A program made the position numbers and the translations under genes. 14,583 nucleotides of DNA from Candidatus Poribacteria bacterium. GTDB taxonomy: Bacteria; Poribacteria; DTPJ01; WJIO01. The stretch spans positions 1 to 14,583 of the forward strand of contig WJIO01000344.1 in NCBI GenBank assembly GCA_014730235.1, in the 5' to 3' direction. The number at the start of each line of letters is the position of its first letter. Positions within the stretch are counted from its first letter, which is position 1. Shown here piece after piece: positions 1 through 6,445 of the stretch. Below the pieces are notes generated by a model. That model was given only the letters and a program-made list of their open reading frames with translations, was not told the origin of the DNA and did not search any database.

Positions 1-1
1 A

Positions 2-2638
2 CACAGGATAACTCTGGATGTAAATCTGGAAGATAAAGATCAGAAAAATCCAAATATATTTGATGGCGATACGGTAACCGTTTTTTCTATAGCTTCTGAA
101 CGTATGAATACCGTTACAGTTCAGGGTAAAATACGAATGCCAGGTGTATATGAGTTAAAATCGGGTATGCGTATAGCTGATTTGATTAATATAGCCCAGG
201 GACTTTTGGGCGAGGCATATATGGAAAAAGCCGATCTTCTGAGAATGAATCCCGATATTAAAACTACAAAGTTGATAAATATTAACCTGACAAAGGCCCT
301 GGCGGGTGAGGAAACCGATAATATCCCACTGGAACAGTGGGATAAGTTGATTATATATTCCAAATGGGACGTAAAATGGCTGGGGGAAAGAACTGTAGCT
401 GCCCAGGGTGCAGTCAAAAATCCCGGTTCTTACGAGCTTTCTGATAATATGACTGTTAGTCATCTTCTAATGCGTGCTGGCGGATTACTGCCCGAAGCCC
501 ACAAAAAAAGAGCTTTGATTATGAGGTTGGACTCAAATGGCCAGATGACAAAAGTCATTCCATTGAATTTAACAGATTCCGATGTTAATTTTGAATTGCA
601 GGATGGAGACCAGCTCATGGTCTATAAATATGATGAAATCCAATGGGAGACAAAACGGGAAGTGGTTATCGAGGGCAGTATCCAGAAACCGGGGACTTAT
701 CCCAGAGCTGATATGATGAAGGTGTCTGATCTTATAAAAATGGCCGGTGGTCTCTTGCCCGAAGCTTATCCTGATCGAGCTTTACTTTTGAGGTTAGATG
801 AGAGAGAACAACATACCCAGGGATATTTTATAAGTCCCAAACTGGCTCTACAGGACGATCCAAAGAACAATCTGGAATTACATGACGGTGATAAGCTGAA
901 AATATATAACTATTTTGAAGCCCGATGGCAACCTGAAAGAAAGGTTACTATAGTTGGTGCCGTACACAGAACAGGTGATGTTCCAATAATTAATGAACCA
1001 AAAGAAATTCCGGATACCAGACGTTATCCCGAGAAAGAATTAAATGAAGAAACGGAAACAGAGGATATTATAGAAGACAAAAAAACTTCTGTTATAGAAC
1101 TCCCGGCTCAAGTTGGGGAAGGGGATATTGAAGAGTCATTTTTAACCCCGGAATCACAAAATGAGGTAGTTGAAGAGACTGAACAAGTTCAGGAAACGAT
1201 AATGGGTAATGTTTTTGAGAGAACTGATGGTATGAGGGTTTCGGATCTGATTAACAGGGCCGGTGGTCTTTTGCCTAACGCTTATCTTGAACGGGCTAAC
1301 CTTAGGAGATACCAATCCGACTTTGAAACATACAAAACGATCCCGGTGAATCTTAGAAAAGTTCTGGATGGAGACAAAGAAGCCGACATATTACTTCAGG
1401 ATGAGGACATGCTGACAGTATACACCCACAGGGAAATACAATATAAACCGGATAATATTGTTATTATGTATGGGGCTGTACAAAAACCCGATATATATAC
1501 CAGAACCAGAGATATGAGATTATCAGATCTTTTATTCATTTCCGGTGGACTGCTTCCCGGTGCAATGCCTGAAGTGGAGATAACTCGTATAGACGAAGAT
1601 GGTAAAATACAAATTATAGCATCTGACTTAAAAGCCCTGAAAAATGGTGACAAAAGTCAGGATATATTGCTTCAGGACGAAGATGTAATATCTATAAGAA
1701 AAGATAATGAATTTGTGGACATGCTTCATACTGTAAACATAGAAGGTGAAGTGAGGTATCCCGGAAGTTACGCTTTAAAGAAAAATGAACGCTTGAGTGA
1801 TCTTATAAAACGGGCTGGCGGTTTAACCAATCTGGCTTACCCTGAAGCATCGGTAATCACCAGAAAGCTTGAGCATATATCTTTTGTGGAACAGGAGAAA
1901 AGTGCCAGTCAAATAAAAAGACTAATGGAAAACATCAGTCAGGATGAGTATAAAAGAGAGATAGCAAAAGCAAAGCTTATAGAGGAACGACGACAGAAAA
2001 GCCAGAATCAGCAGGAGGAAATAGAAACTGTAGTTCCCATTACTGAAATGAGCGAATCACAGAATATCACCGATAACGCCGCAACCCTTGCTCCTAATAT
2101 CTCAAATATACCTGCACAAACAGAAACTGCAATATCAGATATTGAAGAAATTGTGAAACCTCAATACACAATAGTAACGCCGGCTAGAAAAATCGAAACC
2201 ATTTTGCCATCAGAAAGGGTTATGGTAAACCTGAGGGAAGCTTTGCAAAAACCAGGACAAAAAGATGATATAATGCTCAAAGATGGAGATAGTATATTAA
2301 TACCAACTCTAGTGGATACTTTAGCTGTAAACGGTGCAGTTATGCAGCCATCCACTTTTGTATACTCAAAAGAACTTAAGATAAAAGATTATATAAATAT
2401 GGCCGGTGGTTATTCCAGAGATGCGGAAACAGATTCTATATATGTTATTAAAGCAAATGGAATGGTAATAAAAGGTGAAAAAGCTAAACTTGCCCGGGGA
2501 GATATGATTGTTGTTCCAACAAAAGTTATGGTTCAAAAGATAACAGATAGATGGGGTCAGGTTATAAGCGCGCTTAAATTTGCTTTTACTACCATTGCTA
2601 CAATTTATACTATAAAGCTTATTTTAGGTGAGGTATAA
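2..2638 (+). CDS. Multi-SLBB-domain polysaccharide-export-type protein (5' end outside window)
   Basis: The frame is open from base 2 and reads in phase through the ATG at 104, so that ATG is internal and the true start lies outside the window. Tandem SLBB (soluble ligand-binding beta-grasp) units are recognisable by G-x-(V/I)-x-x-P-G-x-Y, then (V/L)SDLI-x-x-AGGLLP, then L-x-D-G/E-D. Counting the ATG at 104 as residue 1, repeats begin near residues 2, 96, 186, 280, 452, 542 and 739, and bases 2-103 encode the end of an earlier one. Repeat 4 is split by a Glu-rich insertion (about residues 293-372). Repeat 6 carries a charged, coiled-coil-like insertion (about 588-700), which I recall in OPX/Wza-like proteins. 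The C-terminus (about 817-840) is one hydrophobic helix, suggesting a membrane anchor or a Wza-like outer-membrane helix. A role in exopolysaccharide or capsule export or surface glycan binding is inference; no other export gene is visible. The stop is TAA at 2636-2638. Confidence 0.85.
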   Translation, partial: HRITLDVNLEDKDQKNPNIFDGDTVTVFSIASERMNTVTVQGKIRMPGVYELKSGMRIADLINIAQGLLGEAYMEKADLLRMNPDIKTTKLININLTKALAGEETDNIPLEQWDKLIIYSKWDVKWLGERTVAAQGAVKNPGSYELSDNMTVSHLLMRAGGLLPEAHKKRALIMRLDSNGQMTKVIPLNLTDSDVNFELQDGDQLMVYKYDEIQWETKREVVIEGSIQKPGTYPRADMMKVSDLIKMAGGLLPEAYPDRALLLRLDEREQHTQGYFISPKLALQDDPKNNLELHDGDKLKIYNYFEARWQPERKVTIVGAVHRTGDVPIINEPKEIPDTRRYPEKELNEETETEDIIEDKKTSVIELPAQVGEGDIEESFLTPESQNEVVEETEQVQETIMGNVFERTDGMRVSDLINRAGGLLPNAYLERANLRRYQSDFETYKTIPVNLRKVLDGDKEADILLQDEDMLTVYTHREIQYKPDNIVIMYGAVQKPDIYTRTRDMRLSDLLFISGGLLPGAMPEVEITRIDEDGKIQIIASDLKALKNGDKSQDILLQDEDVISIRKDNEFVDMLHTVNIEGEVRYPGSYALKKNERLSDLIKRAGGLTNLAYPEASVITRKLEHISFVEQEKSASQIKRLMENISQDEYKREIAKAKLIEERRQKSQNQQEEIETVVPITEMSESQNITDNAATLAPNISNIPAQTETAISDIEEIVKPQYTIVTPARKIETILPSERVMVNLREALQKPGQKDDIMLKDGDSILIPTLVDTLAVNGAVMQPSTFVYSKELKIKDYINMAGGYSRDAETDSIYVIKANGMVIKGEKAKLARGDMIVVPTKVMVQKITDRWGQVISALKFAFTTIATIYTIKLILGEV

Positions 2639-2700
2639 AAACCGGGCAGATTCGACTGCTGTTATATTCCAATAATAGTCAACTGCTTATAAATAACTTT

Positions 2701-2821
2701 GTTTCTTCCGGTTTTAGTGTGGTAAAGATAAGAAACTTCTTTATGCTGTCATTCCTGCTTTTGCAGGAATGACATGCTTAGAAAGTTTTTAAATTATTTC
2801 CACACTCAATTCGGAAGAGCC
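2701..2821. mobile_element. MITE-like palindromic element, copy 1
   Basis: This 121-bp near-palindrome starts GTTTCTTCCG and ends CGGAAGAGCC, the imperfect complement of the start. The subterminal parts are also inverted (TTTTAGTGTGG on the left, CCACACTCAATT on the right). The centre is a perfect 12-bp hairpin, TGTCATTCCTGC / GCAGGAATGACA (2747-2758 and 2763-2774), with a TTTT loop. ATAACTTT occurs immediately before (2693-2700) and after (2822-2829), a perfect 8-bp target duplication. There is no coding capacity, so a transposase would have to act in trans. The GGCTCTTCCG-like ends and 8-bp duplication fit what I recall of ISL3-family insertion sequences; that assignment is inference. It lies 62 bp after the SLBB gene's stop. 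Confidence 0.9.
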
Positions 2822-2894
2822 ATAACTTTTTATCATATTTATCTTTCTTTTAGAATAAAAATAATCCCTTCTTTGCCATTGCTTAACATTTAAC

Positions 2895-2903
2895 TGTTAT
2901 AAT
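2895..2903 (+). promoter_or_regulatory. Extended -10 promoter for the small ORF at 2983
   Basis: The sequence TG-T-TATAAT is a perfect extended -10 box (TG at 2895-2896, TATAAT at 2898-2903). The best -35 candidate is TTGCCA, 19 bp upstream, which is weak, but extended -10 promoters need little -35. Transcription would begin near 2910 and read toward the 21-codon ORF at 2983 and the hairpin at 3056-3082. In an AT-rich gap a chance match is possible. Confidence 0.45.
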
Positions 2904-2982
2904 TTACTGAATAAAGCTGGAAGTTTGTTTACTGAAACATAAAAATTAGCTTTAACTTTAAATTGTAAAAAGGAAGATTAAT

Positions 2983-3048
2983 ATGTTTAACAAAATTCTG
3001 ACTGTAATTTTCGCTGTTACATGGAGCAAAATTAAAACTTCTGAATAA
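2983..3048 (+). CDS. Possible 21-residue hydrophobic small peptide
   Basis: This 21-codon ORF (ATG 2983-2985, TAA 3046-3048) is preceded by AAGGAAG at a workable distance and by a TG-T-TATAAT promoter about 80 bp upstream, and is followed within 8 bp by a 12-bp-stem hairpin. The peptide starts MFNKILTVIFAV, a short basic N-terminus followed by a hydrophobic run, and ends in a charged tail. It could be a small membrane peptide, a toxin-like peptide, the coding part of a small RNA, or the leftover signal-peptide start of a lost secreted-protein gene. I do not recognise it. Short ORFs with a passable RBS also occur by chance, so confidence is low. Confidence 0.3.
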   Translation: MFNKILTVIFAVTWSKIKTSE

Positions 3049-3055
3049 TGGGATC

Positions 3056-3082
3056 TATTGGGCACATATAATGTGCCCAATA
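3056..3082. terminator. Hairpin between the convergent units, probable terminator
   Basis: A perfect 12-bp stem, TATTGGGCACAT / ATGTGCCCAATA, encloses an ATA loop. It sits 10 bp past the stop of the fucosidase gene (minus) and 7 bp past the stop of the small ORF (plus), so it is placed to stop transcription from both sides. Neither strand has a good U-tract after the stem, so it may be an inefficient terminator or a 3'-end stabilising hairpin. Confidence 0.55.
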
Positions 3083-3092
3083 AATTCAATAT

Positions 3093-4118
3093 CTATTCAC
3101 CTGGAAATCCATCTTCCCGCAAACGTTTACCTACCTCACGTAAAGTCTTATCATCCTCCGGATCAATAGAGCCATCAGGCATAGGACCTGTATTGAGCAG
3201 AAGGCTGTAACCTTTCTGCCGGGCTTCTCTAAGGGTTTCCCATACCTCATGGGCGGTCTTATGCTTTCCCGCACCGGATTCCAGATACCCCCATGAACCG
3301 GGACACATGGTTGTGCATATCTCACCAGGCTTATCGGTCTGAGGTAAAGCTTTATGTTCTGGTGCTGCAAAATCCTCTGTGCCAAGTAACCCCTGTTTAT
3401 AAGAAACTAAAACCTGCGGTTGTAAACTGTGGATCAAATCATAAAGCTCCTGACACTTGAATAAAGTCCAATCCCCGGATTTTGGAACTGCGATACCGTC
3501 AAGCCAAATTCCTGCAATAGGGCCGTAATTGGTCAACAATTCGGTGATCTGAGCGGTCATGAAATCCAGGTAAATCTGGAGATTATGATCATCACCTTTG
3601 GCATAGGTTGGTTCAGGTTCGTCATATTTAGGTCGTGCATTACCGCCCCATTTATCGTTGTTAGGAGCATGAGGATGCCTCCAATCACGCCCATGGGAAT
3701 AATATAAAAATAACCCCAAACCGCGTTTATCACAGGCTGTAGATAATTCACCCACCAGATCGCGCCCGGCTGGAGAATTCATGCTGTTAAATTCCGTCTG
3801 TTCTGTATCAAAAAGGCAAAAACTATCGTGATGGCGAGTGGTAATATTTACATATTTCATACCACAATCTACAGCAAAATTTACAATATAGTCAGCATCA
3901 AAATTTTCAGCAGTAAACTGCTTTTGTAATTTAGCATACTCCGCAACGTGGATTTTCTCTCTGAATTGCACCCATTCATGGCGACCAAGCAAAGAATATA
4001 AACCATAATGCAAGAATAAACCATATTTTGCTTCAGCAAACCATTTCAACGCGGCAGAGCGGGGATTCTGTGTATACATATCCTCGTAACCTTTGAGGTA
4101 AGGGAGTATTTTTACCAT
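3093..4118 (-). CDS. GH29-family alpha-L-fucosidase-like glycoside hydrolase, catalytic domain only
   Basis: The 341-residue protein has the features of the GH29 TIM-barrel. These are KYGLFLHYGLYS (residues 31-42, including the conserved His of the -1 subsite), TRHHDSF (94-100), GIWLDG with Asp207 as the expected nucleophile (203-208), an APEH segment (252-255) that may carry the acid/base, and LLLNTGPMPDGSI (307-319). GH29 enzymes cleave terminal alpha-L-fucose with retention. There is no signal peptide, so it should act on imported oligosaccharides in the cytoplasm. The protein ends just after the barrel and lacks the C-terminal beta-sandwich seen in many homologues of 430 residues or more. 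The ATG at 4116-4118 is preceded by AGGAGG 9 bp upstream. It begins 32 bp after the stop of the reductase gene and is probably co-transcribed with it. The substrate is unproven. Confidence 0.85.
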   Translation of the reverse strand: MVKILPYLKGYEDMYTQNPRSAALKWFAEAKYGLFLHYGLYSLLGRHEWVQFREKIHVAEYAKLQKQFTAENFDADYIVNFAVDCGMKYVNITTRHHDSFCLFDTEQTEFNSMNSPAGRDLVGELSTACDKRGLGLFLYYSHGRDWRHPHAPNNDKWGGNARPKYDEPEPTYAKGDDHNLQIYLDFMTAQITELLTNYGPIAGIWLDGIAVPKSGDWTLFKCQELYDLIHSLQPQVLVSYKQGLLGTEDFAAPEHKALPQTDKPGEICTTMCPGSWGYLESGAGKHKTAHEVWETLREARQKGYSLLLNTGPMPDGSIDPEDDKTLREVGKRLREDGFPGE

Positions 4119-4150
4119 ATATATTTTCCTCCTCTAATAATTGATATTCA

Positions 4151-5116
4151 TCATAGCTTCTGGATGAATTTTCTGGCAGAGGTAGCCGCTGTAACACCAT
4201 CACCTACAGCCGTTGCCACCTGCCGGACTTTTTTGTATCGTATATCACCTGCGGCGAAAATGCCCTCCACGTTGGTTTTCATCTCCTCATCAGTTATCAC
4301 ATAACCTCGCTCATCCATCTCAACAATTTGACTTAAAAAATCTTTTGCCGGCCGGGTTCCTATATACAGGAAAACACCATTAGTCTCGATTTGTTCCACA
4401 TCTCCGGAATTTAAATCCATAACTTCCGCAAATTCCACTTTATCTTTACCGGCTATCTTTAAAACCTTCTTTTCTGTAAATATATTGATTTTATCGTTGT
4501 CATTTGCCATTTTTTGAAGTTTTTCACTGGCTGGCAGTTCCTCCTGAGAATGGATTATGGTAACATGGTTGGCAAATTTGGTGAGAAATATGGCCTCTTC
4601 CAAAGCTTCATCGCCACCTCCAACGACTAATACAGACACATCTCTGAAAAAAGCGCCGTCACAGGTTGCACAATACGAAACACCTCTCCCGGTAAATTCT
4701 TCCTCTCCATCTACGCCGTCACGTTTTCGGGATACTCCTGTAGTTATTATCAGGGTTTTTGCCATGTAATTCTTTGTATCAGTTTTAACTATTTTACCTT
4801 CGGGACAGTTGGTTATATCTATTACACTGCCTATTTCTATCTGAAGGCCAAAACCTTTTGCCTGCTCCTGCATCAGGCTTATAAGCTCTTTTCCTGAAAT
4901 GCCGTCAGGAAATCCGGGATAGTTTTCTATATTTTTTATCCAGCAAATGCCGCATCCTGTCGGATCTTTTTCCAGCAAAAGAGATTTCAAATTGGCCCTG
5001 GAAGTATATAATCCGGCAGCTAAACCAGCCGGGCCTCCTCCAATAATTATCACATCAAATAATTCTTCTTCCGTTTTTTCTAAATTCTTAAGATCCAGAC
5101 AGGGATCTTGTAGCAT
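4151..5116 (-). CDS. trxB: Thioredoxin reductase-like flavoprotein with atypical pyridine-nucleotide site
   Basis: The 321-residue protein is a low-molecular-weight thioredoxin reductase by its parts: FAD-binding GGGPAG (26-31), redox-active CATC (149-152) in YCATCDGAFF, a second Rossmann motif GGGDEA (166-171), and the C-terminal FAD motif GIFAAGD followed by RQVATAVGDG (298-307). Family members reduce thioredoxin using FAD and the CxxC disulfide. The usual NADPH-phosphate motif HRRxxxR is here H-S-Q-E-E-L-P (189-195), with all three arginines missing. The electron donor may therefore be NADH, ferredoxin/F420-type, or a non-thioredoxin partner; this is inference. The N-terminus before the FAD motif (about 20 residues) is slightly long. 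The start ATG (5114-5116) has GGAGGAAC 4 bp upstream. It has its own promoter at 5177-5205 and is followed by the fucosidase gene. Confidence 0.88.
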   Translation of the reverse strand: MLQDPCLDLKNLEKTEEELFDVIIIGGGPAGLAAGLYTSRANLKSLLLEKDPTGCGICWIKNIENYPGFPDGISGKELISLMQEQAKGFGLQIEIGSVIDITNCPEGKIVKTDTKNYMAKTLIITTGVSRKRDGVDGEEEFTGRGVSYCATCDGAFFRDVSVLVVGGGDEALEEAIFLTKFANHVTIIHSQEELPASEKLQKMANDNDKINIFTEKKVLKIAGKDKVEFAEVMDLNSGDVEQIETNGVFLYIGTRPAKDFLSQIVEMDERGYVITDEEMKTNVEGIFAAGDIRYKKVRQVATAVGDGVTAATSARKFIQKL

Positions 5117-5176
5117 TATAGTTCCTCCAAAAATAATAAAATTTAATTAAAACAGCTTTATTGACACTTATGAATA

Positions 5177-5205
5177 ATTATAATTTAGCCGTATAAACAA
5201 ATCAA
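5177..5205 (-). promoter_or_regulatory. Sigma-70-type promoter of the trxB-fucosidase unit
   Basis: Read on the minus strand, TTGATT (5200-5205) and a perfect TATAAT (5177-5182) are separated by exactly 17 bp. Transcription would begin near 5170, giving a leader of about 55 nt before the ATG at 5116. The site lies wholly in the 123-bp gap after the OmpA-domain gene, so the reductase and fucosidase can be expressed independently of that gene. Confidence 0.7.
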
Positions 5206-5239
5206 GTATAAATCTGATTTTTTAAGTAACCATAAGTCA

Positions 5240-6088
5240 TTATTGTTCAATTAATTCAACACGCCTATTCTTAGCGCGACCCTCTTCTGTCTTGTTAGAA
5301 GCTACTGGTGATAGGGGGCCAACACCATGATATACAAGACGATCAATCTCAATATTATAATTATCTATAAGATAATTAACAACTGACTTAGCCCTGGATA
5401 AGGAAAGCTCCATGTTGTATTCTAACTCACCTGTATTATCAGTATGACCAACTACATAAATTTTAAGGTCAGTGTTTTGGGAAAGCAGATTGGATATTTC
5501 CTTCAAAGCTGGTTCAGATTCGGGTTTAATTTCAGTTTTATCTGTGTCAAAATATATACCATAAATAGTTGTTTTACCATTTATCCTGATATCCCTGGCG
5601 AATCTTTCAGAAGTTTCTGGCGAAGCAACTACATCCTGAACCATTTCCTCTTTTTCAACAATAGTCAGATCATATCTGCTTGCGGTTGCAGTTACCCAAA
5701 CATAAGTCCATATTTCTCTTTCGTCATCCTTGTATTTCAAAGATGCTGTTCTTATAGATTCTTTTTCAACAGTTCCGCCAATTTTCTTTATAGCATTGCC
5801 ATAATTACGCAGAATCTGTAATGCGCTGGGATTTTTAGCTCCTGGTTGCAGGACATAGCTTATTTTATATTTATGTCCTTCTATTGTTACTTTTCCTTCT
5901 TTTTCGCTCTCAAATTCATGGGCATCAAACTCATATTCCAAATAGTTATTAATGTAGAAATTAGGCATTCGGGTAAAAAGTGGATGATCCTTACTTCCGG
6001 CTCTGTCTTCTTTTTGAGCAAAAGCAAAGCTGGCGATCAGTAAAAATACTATTATTAAATTTATAAACATTATATATGTTTTTTTCAT
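5240..6088 (-). CDS. Secreted protein with C-terminal OmpA peptidoglycan-binding domain
   Basis: The 282-residue protein has a signal peptide (MKK, a hydrophobic stretch to about residue 23, cleavage near FAFA-QKED). A middle domain follows (about 30-160; LFTRMPNFYINNY start) that I cannot assign firmly, though it recalls DUF4892-like N-terminal halves of OmpA-family proteins. The C-terminal OmpA-like domain (about 170-282) shows YFDTDKTEIKPES, VVGHTDNTG, LSLSRAKSVVNYL and EEGRAKNRRVEL, containing the Asp/Arg residues that bind diaminopimelate in the family. It should sit in the periplasm, tethering or sensing peptidoglycan. No lipobox Cys is visible. I chose ATG 6086-6088, with GAGGAG 8 bp upstream, over the in-frame GTG at 6095-6097, which overlaps that ribosome-binding site. 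Tandem TAA/TGA stops end the gene. Confidence 0.85.
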   Translation of the reverse strand: MKKTYIMFINLIIVFLLIASFAFAQKEDRAGSKDHPLFTRMPNFYINNYLEYEFDAHEFESEKEGKVTIEGHKYKISYVLQPGAKNPSALQILRNYGNAIKKIGGTVEKESIRTASLKYKDDEREIWTYVWVTATASRYDLTIVEKEEMVQDVVASPETSERFARDIRINGKTTIYGIYFDTDKTEIKPESEPALKEISNLLSQNTDLKIYVVGHTDNTGELEYNMELSLSRAKSVVNYLIDNYNIEIDRLVYHGVGPLSPVASNKTEEGRAKNRRVELIEQ

Positions 6089-6096
6089 CTTGATCA

Positions 6097-6102
6097 CTCC
6101 TC
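6097..6102 (-). promoter_or_regulatory. Ribosome-binding site that sets the OmpA-domain protein start
   Basis: GAGGAG (minus strand) lies 8 nt upstream of ATG 6086-6088. The GTG three codons further upstream overlaps the last G of this site and could not be initiated from it, so the protein starts MKKTYIMF. Confidence 0.75.
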
Positions 6103-6129
6103 GTAAATATGACTAAAGTGCATCTAAAA

Positions 6130-6157
6130 TTAATACTATCTAATAGAAAACTGTAAA
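6130..6157 (-). promoter_or_regulatory. Candidate promoter of the OmpA-domain gene
   Basis: On the minus strand TTTACA (6152-6157) and TATTAA (6130-6135) are 16 bp apart, giving a leader of about 35 nt to the ATG at 6088. The -10 box overlaps one arm of the inverted repeat at 6131-6171. Matches to consensus are moderate in an AT-rich region. Confidence 0.4.
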
Positions 6158-6171
6158 ATATGATAGTATTA
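6131..6171. repeat. Inverted repeat, possible operator
   Basis: TAATACTATC (6131-6140) and its exact complement GATAGTATTA (6162-6171) are separated by 21 bp, so arm centres are 31 bp apart, close to three helical turns. One arm overlaps the candidate -10 box of the OmpA-domain gene and the other lies just beyond its -35, an arrangement expected of an operator. It could also simply form a long-loop hairpin. The downstream sulfatase gene starts 275 bp away on the other strand. Confidence 0.4.
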
Positions 6172-6301
6172 TTCCCATATTACAAATGGTTTAGTTTTGG
6201 AAGAATATAAATCCAATATAAATTGTGCATGCAAACCATGTTATTTTTGGAATAGAAATTTATATTATTTGAGTGAAGTTATACTTATAAAATCTAGTGG
6301 C

Positions 6302-6386
6302 CATCATCCTCATCCCGGCCTTCTCCCTTGAAGGGGAAAAGACTAAGATTGGTGGGGTAATGCAAGTGTTATACAGATGAGGGATT
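6302..6386. repeat. Degenerate palindromic intergenic repeat
   Basis: CCTCATC (6308-6314) is matched by GATGAGG (6377-6383). Inside lies a GC-rich hairpin of CTTCTCCC and GGGGAAAAG around a TTGAA loop. The CCTCATCCC...CTTCTCCCTTGAAGGGG pattern resembles short REP-like repeats that I recall from many bacterial genomes. Only one copy is present here, and I see no target duplication. The rest of the 6089-6445 gap holds the OmpA-gene promoter region; I see no convincing promoter for the sulfatase. Confidence 0.4.
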
Positions 6387-6445
6387 CACTTTTAACATAT
6401 TTCATCCAGCGATCAAATTATTAAATTTTCAAGTCAGGAATTACG

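Noticed and set aside
104-106. ATG 104 as the start of the SLBB gene
   Set aside because: Upstream bases 2-103 continue in frame and encode the end of another SLBB unit (FDGDTVTVF), so this Met is internal.
5196-5219. AAATCA...TGATTTTTT hairpin as a terminator after the OmpA-domain gene
   Set aside because: Only a 6-bp A/T stem, its U-run is on the plus strand while the gene is on the minus, and it overlaps the -35 of the trxB promoter.
5444-5821. A 125-codon open frame antisense to the OmpA-domain gene
   Set aside because: Low-complexity Phe/Ser/Ile-rich translation with no family features, mirrored from a well-supported gene on the other strand.
6095-6097. GTG start for the OmpA-domain protein, giving three more residues
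   Set aside because: It overlaps the GAGGAG ribosome-binding site that is well spaced (8 nt) from the ATG at 6086-6088.
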